Source: Bacteroides sp. (GTDB lineage Bacteria; Bacteroidota; Bacteroidia; Bacteroidales; Bacteroidaceae). From it: DNA of 57,997 nt. Each line of letters starts with the position of its first letter. Position 1 is the stretch's first letter. The notes beneath the pieces are model-generated. The model saw nothing but the letters and a program-made list of their open reading frames with translations. It had not been told where the DNA came from and searched no databases. The stretch is taken from contig DXWV01000107.1 of assembly GCA_019416685.1 (NCBI GenBank), positions 10,496 to 68,492 of the forward strand, written 5' to 3'. The translations under genes and the position numbers were made by a program. Of this stretch, positions 25,473 to 35,300 are shown piece by piece.

Positions 25473-28400
25473 TTAAAAATTCACATACATCTGGAAAGCA
25501 AAACGCTGCGGAATAGGATATGCCCCCCCATTATGATCGGCCTGTTCAGCATCCCACAGTTTCATCGGACTCCAAATACATAAATCGGACGCAACAAATT
25601 GCAAATCAAGAGAGCGTACTCCTAAATATTTCAACAATTTACCGGCAGCCAAGTTATAGTTTACACTCACTTCCTGTAGCCTCAAATAACGTGAATTAGC
25701 ATGCCAGAATGTGGAAAACTGAGTATTATTTTCATTTTTTTCATAGCTAAGACGAGGGAATTTCGCATTCGGATTCTCCGTTGAAGGATCACCTGAATAA
25801 GAAGCCGGCGTCCAACGATTACTCTGATTAGCAACAATTTTCAGCACATTACCGGTCTTGCCACCATAGAAAGGAACGTAACCTTCGCCATTTTTCCCTT
25901 TATCCCAATAGCCATTATCGTCTACAAAATAATAATCAGTATTACCGGTACCTTTGAATAAGACACCTAAGGTTAAGTTTTTATAGACAAATTCCCCACC
26001 AAATCCGTACATCAAACGCGGATAGTTCGGATAGGATAAAGGCACCTGGTCATCATCCGTAATCTGACCGTCACCATTCACGTCTTTATATTTGATATCA
26101 CCCGGTAGATAATCGCCAAAAGTTTGCTTGGGGCTGGCGGCAATGTCTGCTTCATCTCGAAAAAGTCCTAAAGCAATATAACCGCGATAGGCATTATTCA
26201 CATAGCCTGTTTTATCCTTATAGCTATATTTTTGTACAGCCTGTTCCCAGTTTTGTACTTCATTGGCAGAATAAGTAAAGTTTCCACGCAACGTAAATGA
26301 CATATCTTTATTGATTCTCTGTGTAAATGAGATATTTCCATCTGATCCATAGCTTACCATTTTCCCGACATTACCATACGGAAGTTGCTGCAAACCGGCA
26401 TATTCCGGAATCAATTGCCGTTCCTGATAGATACCATCACGTTTATCGCGGAAAATATCTACCACAAAGTTCAAACGTTCGCCAAACAATTTAGCTTCAA
26501 CACCGATATCCATTTTCTTGGCAACTTCCCATTTCAGATTATCAGCTCCGATTACGTCCTCTGTAATAAATCCGCTGGAACTTCCCCAACCTCCACCAGC
26601 ACCTGATGCCATAAGTGTCAAATAGGGGAAACGTCTATCAGTCAAGCGGTCATTACCTACCATACCGTAAGAGCCGCGAATCTTTAAGAAATCCAGCCAT
26701 GGCATCTTCTCACGTACCCATTCATATCCGGTAGGAACCCATCCTGCCGCCATAGCAGGAAAGAATCCAAATCGATTTTCCTTGGCAAAATTAGCCGAAC
26801 CTGTATAACCGAAATTCAAATCCAAGAAATAAGTATCACGGAGTCCATAAGTAATACGCCCCGAAAGTCCCTGATAACGAATTGGAATAGCATACATACT
26901 TTGCAAGCTCTCTTTCTTATCATCAAAGTCCTTATCCATTTTCTGTTCACTACTCATGTAATAATACAGCAATCCGGTCAGACGATGATATTCTGCAAAA
27001 GTTCTTTCATAATTCAGCATTGATTCGAAATGCACTTTATAGAATTGCATATCTTCATGTTTATACGTGACAGGTTTACTCTCCACACTTGAAACCAGAC
27101 CAAGCTTACCTGTATAATGGCGTCCCGCTGCATAAAACATCTCAGGAAGTACTTCGCGCTGTTCTTTCAGATTCACCTCTGTATCATAAGCAAGCTGTAC
27201 CCTACCGCTCAGCCCTTTCGTTATCATTGAGAAGTCTTGCTTCAATTCCACTGTAGATTTTCCGCGAAAATGCCGTATGTTACTCATTCCTGTATAATTC
27301 AACATCACATAAGGAGAGTACGCATTATCTGCTCCATAAGCCGGCAATTGTCCGCTCGAATAAACTTTGGGAATAGTCAGTGGCGTTAAGTTCCGCTGTG
27401 TAGCCCACAAATTATCTGTGTTTGCATTACCCGGTTCGGATTTTTCAGAAAGAAATCCGTCGGAACCAAAATAAACAGTTGTTGTCTTGGTAAGATTGAT
27501 ATCCAAATTGACACGATAGTTATACGTACGATAGCCTACCGCCGTTGAATATTTCGATGACTTCTCCTGCTTATAAGCAGAAGACTCATTGGACATGCCC
27601 AAGCTTAAATAGTACCGTGCCAAACTACCTCCACCTTTTGCATTTACATAATAAGTCTGTTGCAAAGCGTTACGATTTAGTACTTCATCTTGCCAATTCA
27701 CATCCGGATATAAATCCGGATCAAGCTGGTATTTGATCAGATCCAATGCCATATCTGAATACACAATCGGATTTCCTCGAACAGCAAGTGCTTCATTTGC
27801 CAATTTTGCATACTCATAAGCTCTCAAATACTCCGGCATGTTTACCATGTGAGAGATAGTAAGATTGGCACGTCCTGTGATTTGTAACTTATCAGCCGTA
27901 CCTCTTTTGGTAGTCACCAATACGACCCCATTTGCCCCACGAACTCCATATACAGCTGTCGCGGAGGCATCTTTCAATATAGAAAAACTTTCAACATCCG
28001 ACGGATCAATTTCACTCAAGTTACCTTCCAAACCGTCTATCAATACGAGAGCACTGCTGTTAGCACCAAACGTACCAATACCTCGAATCCAAAATTCTGA
28101 GATATTTTTCCCCGGTTCACCACTGCGTTGTAATGAAATAATTCCCGGAATACGTCCCCCCAACATATTGTTGATATTAGTTGCCGGAGTCTGTATATCT
28201 GCTATATCTACATTCGTAATAGCACCTACCACACTGGCTTTACGTTGCGTCCCCATCCCCACAATAACCGTCTCTTCCAGTACTTGCGAGTCTTGTTTTA
28301 ATTTAATTGCAACATTACTTTCTTGCTTGGTTACCAAATACTCTTCCTGCTTATAACCTAAGAACGAAATGGCTATAACATCATTTTTTTGAGCTTTCAA

Positions 28401-28589
28401 AGAGAACTTACCATCTATATCCGTAATAGTACCCACTCCCGGAGAGTTTTTGACATAAACGTTAGCTCCCGGAACCGGCATATCCAAATCATCGTACACT
28501 ACTCCGGAGACTGTGAACGTACTTTTTTGTTGTGCAAATACAGCCATACAGTTACACAACAAGAACAATAAAAATATATATTTCTTCAT
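25473..28589 (-). CDS. SusC/RagA-family TonB-dependent outer-membrane transporter
   Basis: The 1038-residue protein is the energy-coupled importer of the PUL. It has a signal peptide (residues 1-20), a carboxypeptidase-regulatory-like domain at about 26-105 (FTVSGVVYDDLDMPVPGANV, then DGKFSLKAQKNDVIAISFLG), the TonB-contact and plug region with ETVIVGMGTQRKASVVGAI and the SusC signature VLVTTKRGTA near 225-234, and a 22-strand barrel ending in the aromatic residue of the MYVNF C-terminus. There is no N-terminal STN domain, so it is not an anti-sigma-linked transducer. It is preceded by the TIG/NHL lipoprotein gene (23 bases) and followed by susD (25 bases), without an intervening promoter. 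Confidence 0.97.
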   Translation of the reverse strand: MKKYIFLLFLLCNCMAVFAQQKSTFTVSGVVYDDLDMPVPGANVYVKNSPGVGTITDIDGKFSLKAQKNDVIAISFLGYKQEEYLVTKQESNVAIKLKQDSQVLEETVIVGMGTQRKASVVGAITNVDIADIQTPATNINNMLGGRIPGIISLQRSGEPGKNISEFWIRGIGTFGANSSALVLIDGLEGNLSEIDPSDVESFSILKDASATAVYGVRGANGVVLVTTKRGTADKLQITGRANLTISHMVNMPEYLRAYEYAKLANEALAVRGNPIVYSDMALDLIKYQLDPDLYPDVNWQDEVLNRNALQQTYYVNAKGGGSLARYYLSLGMSNESSAYKQEKSSKYSTAVGYRTYNYRVNLDINLTKTTTVYFGSDGFLSEKSEPGNANTDNLWATQRNLTPLTIPKVYSSGQLPAYGADNAYSPYVMLNYTGMSNIRHFRGKSTVELKQDFSMITKGLSGRVQLAYDTEVNLKEQREVLPEMFYAAGRHYTGKLGLVSSVESKPVTYKHEDMQFYKVHFESMLNYERTFAEYHRLTGLLYYYMSSEQKMDKDFDDKKESLQSMYAIPIRYQGLSGRITYGLRDTYFLDLNFGYTGSANFAKENRFGFFPAMAAGWVPTGYEWVREKMPWLDFLKIRGSYGMVGNDRLTDRRFPYLTLMASGAGGGWGSSSGFITEDVIGADNLKWEVAKKMDIGVEAKLFGERLNFVVDIFRDKRDGIYQERQLIPEYAGLQQLPYGNVGKMVSYGSDGNISFTQRINKDMSFTLRGNFTYSANEVQNWEQAVQKYSYKDKTGYVNNAYRGYIALGLFRDEADIAASPKQTFGDYLPGDIKYKDVNGDGQITDDDQVPLSYPNYPRLMYGFGGEFVYKNLTLGVLFKGTGNTDYYFVDDNGYWDKGKNGEGYVPFYGGKTGNVLKIVANQSNRWTPASYSGDPSTENPNAKFPRLSYEKNENNTQFSTFWHANSRYLRLQEVSVNYNLAAGKLLKYLGVRSLDLQFVASDLCIWSPMKLWDAEQADHNGGAYPIPQRFAFQMYVNF

Positions 28590-28612
28590 ACTATATTATC
28601 TTATAAAGTTAA

Positions 28613-29920
28613 CTATTCTATAGCAAGACGACGCACACTTTGATTTTTGGAATCACCAATATAAATCGTTCCGTCAGTATCTACCGCCACACCAAAAGGC
28701 TCATCAAACAAGGCAACTTCTGGAGTGCCGTCCTGGTTTCCAGGCATACCTGCCAGTCCGATTACCGTACTCACCACTCCGTCCTGTGTGATTTTTCTTA
28801 TCACATGATTATTTGAATCGGCCAGGAACAAATCATTCTCCGCTGTCAATATCATTTGACGAGGTGTATCAAACAGAGCATACTCACCAGGACCATCGGC
28901 ATATCCCGGCTCATTTACCATTCCGGCAAATAATTTATGTGTACCTGTTTTAAGATTATAGGTATAAATACAATGTGCATTCGTATAGGCCAAATATAAA
29001 ATATGTTCTTCCCCTGTTTGAGGACTAAACAAAATATAAGAGTCACTACCATCCATCAATCCTGTTGCTACCACTTGGGCATAGCCGGTTTTCGGATCGA
29101 ACTTCAAGAGTGTACCATTTTTAGCACGTGTATACATAAACCCATCATACTTACACATGGAAAAAGAGTGTTTATAGTCAATAGAGAAGTCTTCCGTTGA
29201 CTTACGCAAAGTCAATTTACGCGGAATCCACATATTATCTGATGAAAGTTCCCAATAATCATTCCCATTATCTGTTGGAATAAATGCAGTTTTACCATCT
29301 TCGGATATACAAGGCTGATTGAGGGGAGCCCCTGTATTCGGAATCAAAATTTGGCTTCTGTCTTCCTGTTCATTCACTAACACCACTTTATTTTGATCAT
29401 AGTAGCTGTTTATTTCACGACAACAAACAAAGATGTTATGATCCACATCAATCGCCAGATAGGTTACATACGGAAATTGAGTTTCGGCCATACTTCCGGT
29501 TATCACCCCCGGAGCCTTTTTTACCCCACAAAGGGTAGTTACAGTTGTTTGGATGTGGTAAGTAAAATGTTCCTCAAATACAGCTTTATCACCGCCAATA
29601 GAAACTGTAATCACGCAATCTTCCCCCGGTTTACGCGGAGTGATTACATACAACTTTTCACCCGTACTTTGGATTACAGTTGCTTTTGATTCATTAAAAT
29701 ACACGTTAATTTTACTTAGATCGGTACCAAAATTTCCACCATTAATGATCATTTGAGTCGCAATTCCTCCCTCTTTCGGATAATAATCTGTCAGCACGAC
29801 CGGTTGATTTGGATCATATTCCTTCTTCTTGTTCTCATCATCTTTACATGAAGAGACCCCTGCCAACAAGAGGCACATTAACAGGGAAGTGAAAAAATTA
29901 ATTTTACTACTCTTTTTCAT
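28613..29920 (-). CDS. TIG/IPT and NHL-repeat surface lipoprotein
   Basis: This 435-residue protein has a lipoprotein signal (GVSSC, Cys25). An immunoglobulin-like TIG domain follows at about 40-125 (YPKEGGIATQMIINGGNFGT, then VYFNESKATVI). The rest is a six-bladed NHL-type propeller; the last blades are clearest: FDTPRQMILTAENDLFLADS with NHVIRKI, and FGVAVDTDGTIYIGDSKNQS with VRRLAIE. Proteins with this plan are common beside SusC/SusD and are generally taken as surface glycan-binding or scaffold proteins; no catalytic residues are evident. It is encoded immediately before susC in the same transcript. Confidence 0.88.
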   Translation of the reverse strand: MKKSSKINFFTSLLMCLLLAGVSSCKDDENKKKEYDPNQPVVLTDYYPKEGGIATQMIINGGNFGTDLSKINVYFNESKATVIQSTGEKLYVITPRKPGEDCVITVSIGGDKAVFEEHFTYHIQTTVTTLCGVKKAPGVITGSMAETQFPYVTYLAIDVDHNIFVCCREINSYYDQNKVVLVNEQEDRSQILIPNTGAPLNQPCISEDGKTAFIPTDNGNDYWELSSDNMWIPRKLTLRKSTEDFSIDYKHSFSMCKYDGFMYTRAKNGTLLKFDPKTGYAQVVATGLMDGSDSYILFSPQTGEEHILYLAYTNAHCIYTYNLKTGTHKLFAGMVNEPGYADGPGEYALFDTPRQMILTAENDLFLADSNNHVIRKITQDGVVSTVIGLAGMPGNQDGTPEVALFDEPFGVAVDTDGTIYIGDSKNQSVRRLAIE

Positions 29921-29949
29921 ATTATTATTTTTTTAATACTTTGAACTAT

Positions 29950-32058
29950 TCATTTTTTATACAAATGGTATATTTCAGCCTGGTGTTTGGGTAGGTTATA
30001 GGAGAGTCTTCCGTCTTGCACTTTTACACTGTTGCCCGACCAGCATTCAATGCCTCCGGAAATATTTTCCGGATTAATCCCAAGGTCGTTTAAAGTTAAC
30101 TCACCGCTTTTCAATCCTTCATCATAGTTGAAATAAGCAATATAATAGGCATCTTCAGTCTCCAAAGTAAACAGATCGACCGAACGGTTAGAGCCAGACA
30201 CTTTATGTCCATAGGCGGGTCTAAAAGATCTCCCCAAGCGGACCACTGCATTCACTCGTTCATTCACAGCATAAGTTTTTACCTTTTCCTGTGATATTTC
30301 CGTCCCTATATAACTTCCCTTTGTAGTCAGATTATCTCCAATCATAAAATAGCCGGTTACAGCTCCCGTAGTAATACGAGACATGTTTTCTGCCTCACTA
30401 CGATCACCCATTACCAGATGATCCGGATCATTATAAGCATATACCCGATCCAGCCACCAGCCAAAAGACAAACTGTTCATCATATAATTGGTATGCCACA
30501 TTTCACCCCAGGCATCACAACTCACACGCCGGGCATTGGCATATTGATACGGGAAAAGAGGAGCAATGGATTCTACGATAAACATATCATCACCACAACG
30601 CTCGCGCAGATGTTTCATTCCGTAATTGAAAGCTTGTGTGCCGGTGGTAATGTCCTTATTGTAATACTTATCGGCTTCCACCATACCGGCAGTCAAAAAG
30701 TCGAGTTTGAGGTACTTAAAACCGGCAGCCTTAAACTTATCTATGAAAAAGTTAATCCTCGACAGCGTAGCCGGAGCTGTAGGATCCATGCAACCGGCAC
30801 CATACAGTTTCCGTTTCTGCCCATTCACTTTCAGATGAGACTGACTATACTTGTAGCCATTATTACCTTCAATATCCCGTTCATTGTCGGGAAACCAGTC
30901 ATTGAATGGCGTCCAATAGATCCCCGGTATCTGCCCATTAGCAACACAATGCCGGGCAAAGTCTTCGAGTTGCTCCCAGTTCAGATTGTCCCAGTAAGAG
31001 TCCAAGCCTACAAACACAACTCCATCCGCACCAAAACCACCTTTACCCTGTAAATGCTCTTTCACAAAATCGGATGCGGAAAGGACGCCCTCATAATTAA
31101 CATGCGTACTCATTCCTCCCCAACTGTTCCATCCAAAAGGAGTACCTTTGGCCCACTCACGTTTCGGAACAATAGCCGCATTCGTTTCTCCGAACTTCTC
31201 CATTCCCAAACGCCAGTCATCAAAAAAGCCAACGAACATTTTAGCTGATTTCACCGTTGTTTTCTTCAGATACCCATGCGGCTTTTCATCCCGTGTAGCA
31301 GAGTGACTTGCTCCACTATAACACTCTAATTTAGTAATACTCCGATTATTACGTGACCCGGTCATTCGGATAGCCGACTTCCATGTATCATGTTCCACTG
31401 AACCAAGAACAAGACCAGCCTGAGTATCTCCATTAAATATAGAAGTAACTTCAAAAGAGATCGTATCGCGAGCTAACGGCCCGGGAGAATGTACTGCATC
31501 TGTTGATTTAGACTGAGACAGCGGCAAAGAGCCATATGTTATAAAGCCATCATTATCAAAAGGGACAAACAACAAACGATTATTAGTACTCTGGGGCAAG
31601 AATTGATTGTCGGAAGTGGTATAAAGGGGGGCAATGTAATTAGTGGAAAGTACTTTTCCGGTGACAGAAGTAAGATAAACTTCGGTCATAAAGAAGTCTT
31701 CTTCGGGATATACATAAAAAATCTGATCTATTGTAGGAGCATCCTCTTTCTTATATTGTATAGCGAATTTACGAGCTGAACCTATTACATCTATCACATC
31801 TTCTTCTGCAATAGTCACATTTGTATATTCAGAACTATTATAATAAACAGACGAATTATTGAACCTGACAGACACATCATTCAAAACAGGTACGCCATTC
31901 TTCAACAAGTTCACCTGCCTGGTTCCTTTGTCTAAATTAATACTCCATTTTCCAACAGCAGTCTTTTCTTTACTACCTGCATAAGCGTTCCCCCAAAAGG
32001 CGATCTGGATAAATAAGATAAAAAGCGAATACTTAAATAGACATTTAAAATTATTCAT
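29950..32058 (-). CDS. Clan GH-D glycoside hydrolase (GH36/GH27-like, alpha-galactosidase candidate)
   Basis: The 702-residue secreted protein has an N-terminal beta-supersandwich, a central TIM barrel and a short C-terminal beta domain. The barrel opens with GTPFGWNSWGGM, a clan GH-D hallmark. The probable nucleophile is Asp453 in KYLKLDFLTAG and the acid/base Asp515 in RRVSCDAWGEMWH. This layout is seen in alpha-galactosidases and alpha-N-acetylgalactosaminidases of GH36 and GH27; some relatives act on other alpha-linked sugars, so specificity is open. The signal peptide spans roughly residues 8-27. The gene is the first after a 336-base spacer with its own promoter candidate, and it is followed at 29 bases by the TIG/NHL gene. 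Confidence 0.82.
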   Translation of the reverse strand: MNNFKCLFKYSLFILFIQIAFWGNAYAGSKEKTAVGKWSINLDKGTRQVNLLKNGVPVLNDVSVRFNNSSVYYNSSEYTNVTIAEEDVIDVIGSARKFAIQYKKEDAPTIDQIFYVYPEEDFFMTEVYLTSVTGKVLSTNYIAPLYTTSDNQFLPQSTNNRLLFVPFDNDGFITYGSLPLSQSKSTDAVHSPGPLARDTISFEVTSIFNGDTQAGLVLGSVEHDTWKSAIRMTGSRNNRSITKLECYSGASHSATRDEKPHGYLKKTTVKSAKMFVGFFDDWRLGMEKFGETNAAIVPKREWAKGTPFGWNSWGGMSTHVNYEGVLSASDFVKEHLQGKGGFGADGVVFVGLDSYWDNLNWEQLEDFARHCVANGQIPGIYWTPFNDWFPDNERDIEGNNGYKYSQSHLKVNGQKRKLYGAGCMDPTAPATLSRINFFIDKFKAAGFKYLKLDFLTAGMVEADKYYNKDITTGTQAFNYGMKHLRERCGDDMFIVESIAPLFPYQYANARRVSCDAWGEMWHTNYMMNSLSFGWWLDRVYAYNDPDHLVMGDRSEAENMSRITTGAVTGYFMIGDNLTTKGSYIGTEISQEKVKTYAVNERVNAVVRLGRSFRPAYGHKVSGSNRSVDLFTLETEDAYYIAYFNYDEGLKSGELTLNDLGINPENISGGIECWSGNSVKVQDGRLSYNLPKHQAEIYHLYKK

Positions 32059-32105
32059 AGATATAAGTTGAATTTAAAATTAACAATCGTTTTGTTTCGT
32101 TAAGT

Positions 32106-32113
32106 CAAAGATA
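32106..32113 (-). promoter_or_regulatory. Candidate -7 box for the SusCD transcription unit
   Basis: On the minus strand TATCTTTG matches TAnnTTTG exactly and would start a leader of about 40 bases before the gene at 32058. The nearest TTTG (32141-32138) is 24 bases upstream, longer than the usual 19-21, so activation by a regulator is plausible. Confidence 0.5.
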
Positions 32114-32293
32114 GGCGGTTCGTGCTTCTTAAAATTGCAAAATACACGCAAAAAATATAAACTTCGTCCCAAATACACACTCTGAGAAACCCTCTACAAC
32201 ATCTATATTACTTTATGAAACGAACACACCAACAATAGTCCCGTTAACAATTTGAATCAACATTTCTAACAATCCATTTTAACAGTGAGTTAA

Positions 32294-32347
32294 AATACTA
32301 TTTAAGCCACCGTTAAAAAGCATATTAACAATGACTTAAATAGTATT
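32294..32347. repeat. 13-base perfect inverted repeat
   Basis: AATACTATTTAAG (32294-32306) and CTTAAATAGTATT (32335-32347) are exact complements separated by 28 bases. It lies 48 bases beyond the stop of the GH2-FG-GAP gene and upstream of the SusCD-unit promoter. No U-tract follows, so a regulator site or mRNA 3' stem is more likely than a classic terminator. Confidence 0.6.
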
Positions 32348-32394
32348 ATTTACAGTGCTATATATAGATCAATTAACATCATTAACAAAAAGCT

Positions 32395-35300
32395 TTATAA
32401 GGCAAGTTTAAAAGTTCTTGATAATTTCCCTATAATACCAGATACCAGATATACTCCTTTCTCCAAACCACTATACACCCCGTTGCCATTTACTATCGTT
32501 CGCAAAATTTGTGTACCTGATGTATTTATAATTTTGAGAAGAGTATTATCTCCTACGCTATAATAAATATTACCGTTGGCTGTATACACGCATAAATCAA
32601 GAAGTGCATTCTCACACACGCCACTTGTCAACGGATTAAAAGAAGAAAAAGCAAACCGTCCTCCTCTTTTTCCATTGTCAATAGCTTGTACCCCCCATTC
32701 ATACTCTGCATTTTCATCGGCAATATACATTGAATAAGAGGTAGTTGTAATCTGTCCTGAAATTTCACCTACTTTGATAAATCCCGTTTGTAAATCGGCA
32801 GGAACTGTCATAAAATACTCTTTCGATCCAGCCCTTTTTACATAGATGTTATACTGTAAGGCTGCAGAAGGAGTTGCATCATCAACAGGAGCATCCCAAG
32901 AGAAAGTAATCATACCCGTTTCTTTATTATAAGAACTCTTAAGGTTGGATGGAGCAGAAGGAGCCTCGTTGGGTGTGACACCCACTGTCGAAGAGGTATT
33001 TTTCCAAAGTTGGGTAGCACAACCGCGACTACAAACATTTTCCTGTGCCCATCCCATATTCCAGGCATCAAGATAACCGTCATTATCATAATCCACTAAA
33101 TGATTGTTGCCGTGGCTGATACGGTCGAAAGTCCACGCTTGATCTGTATTATAATAAGCCCCACAAGCCTTAAAGTCAAAATCACCTCTATTTAGATAAA
33201 GCCAAGTGGTGATATCGTGTTTTTCTCCATGACCTCCTATCAAGATATCGGGCAAACCATCGTGATTTACATCGCCAAAGGAAGGAGTTGCTCCATCTAT
33301 ACCTTCAAAGCCACAAAAGAGATCATTCAGCATCTCAAAGTTGCGATCCCCGCAGTTTCTGTATACATAAAAAGACTTCGCACCCGAACCTTTATTACGG
33401 GAATAGCCTGTCACAACAATATCCATATATCCATCGGCATCCAAATCGCATAGAGAACAAGAAGAATCACTGGAGCCATACAAATATTGTTTATCCTCAG
33501 AGAAAGTGCCATCTCCATTATTCCAATAGATACGCAGGTTACCCTCACCTGGCCCATAACCGGAAGATACGATATCCAACCAACCATCATTATCCATATC
33601 TCCAAAATGTACAGATCCTCTTGACAAACCCGGGAAGGGTTTCACTCCATCCAATGGAGTTTCTTGTCTGATAAATCCCTTCCCTTTGTTGTTTTTATAA
33701 AGATAAACAACACGCCGGTCATGATGTACAATGGGAACCCCATTCTCATCTACCTTGCCATCGGGATCCATATAGTCATCCAGACCTGTTACAATCAGAT
33801 CCTGATAACCGTCCTTATCGTAATCGCCCACTGAAACCCACTGACGCGATCGTCCGCCATCCATTGTGTTATAGATCGGAGTAATACCCATCTTATTTTT
33901 TGTCAGATTAGCTGCATTTACCTCTTCAAACAGATATTGTCCGTCTTGCCCCTTTCCTTTATTCTCATATAAGAATGCAGCTATATCTTCGAGATTACTT
34001 GTATAATTCATTGACTTCAAACCGGGAACAAATAAATCCATCAGACCATCGTTATTATAGTCGAGCCAGACCGGGCAAGCATAATAACAAACATCAAAAG
34101 GACTCTTCAGACGAACGAATCCCCCTTCACCGTCATTATCATACAGTACAGAAACTTGTTGAGCCGAAGTATTTTTAATATGTACATTTTTCCCGGAATA
34201 GGCAATTTCCAAATAACCATCATTGTCATAATCACCCCACGCTACATTTGAACGGTCTGCTGTATGATAGAATTGCCCTTTGATTATGGAATTGCCCATA
34301 GGTTCTGCAGGAACAGGTTTACTCACTTTGGTAAAAACAGGATCAACCGGATTGCCGGGAATAGTAACTTCCGAATATTCCGGATCGGACAAATCATCAT
34401 ATATTTCCTTATAGTTAAAATCTTTTGTAGAGAAAGCAGAAATACCCAAATCCATTATCTGCTCTCCACTTCCCTGTTTGCCTTCCACAGCAATTAAGTT
34501 CCAGCTGTTCGGTTTCAACGTCTGCCGGGCTTCATAAGAAATATCGAAAGGAATATAATTAGAGACAGAACCTTTTTTTGATGCTGCCCACACACCGTTG
34601 ATATAGATATGGATATCGTCATCATGATAAAGCCTGAAACGCATATCATCTACCATTTCCGGAGTTATCGCACCCAGATAGAACCAACGACGCATATAAA
34701 TCTGAGGAGTATTCCAGGGAGTTGAGATCAAATCTTTCGTGTTCCATAAAGCACTTCTTCCAAAAGCCGCTTCTCCCTGTGCCCATGCACGATCGTCAAA
34801 CTCTTTGGCAAACCATCTGCGAGGCACATCATCAGATGTTGTGTATCTCCATTTATATTTATGTTCTTGGGATGTGGAAATGATTGTTTGTACTTTCACT
34901 TCACTTCGAGGCATGTTGATACACTCTTCGATTTTAGCTTTCAACTCTCCGGTAGCAGAGTAGGGTTTTAGCACACGACGGTCATAGGTAAATATTCCGT
35001 TTCTCTCAATTTCAACATCGGATAACTGCGTATATACAGCCGCATTTAAGCCATAATAATAATGGTCTTTTATTTTATCAGCTAAACGATTGAATAAAAC
35101 AGTAAAATCACCTCTGGTTTCTACAGTAGTGTACTGGAAATCACCTCCCGGCCAAACATGTCCTTGCACTTTCAACGTGATGCCGCCATACTCACCGCAA
35201 ACAGCTGCCCGATTCTGATCAAGCGGACAAGAAGGATCCGGATAACTATGAGAGTCTTTGATATCTCCTATGTTAGCATCATTCCAACCACTGGCACAAC

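Larger units (their letters stand above)
32059..32394. other. Spacer between GH2-FG-GAP and the SusCD transcription unit
   Basis: This AT-rich stretch has no gene. It holds a promoter candidate for the downstream unit near 32106-32113 and a 13-base perfect inverted repeat at 32294-32347. Several TTAACA/TTAAAA near-repeats spread from 32200 to 32390. Leader RNA or regulator binding for the main PUL transcript would be expected here. Confidence 0.6.
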
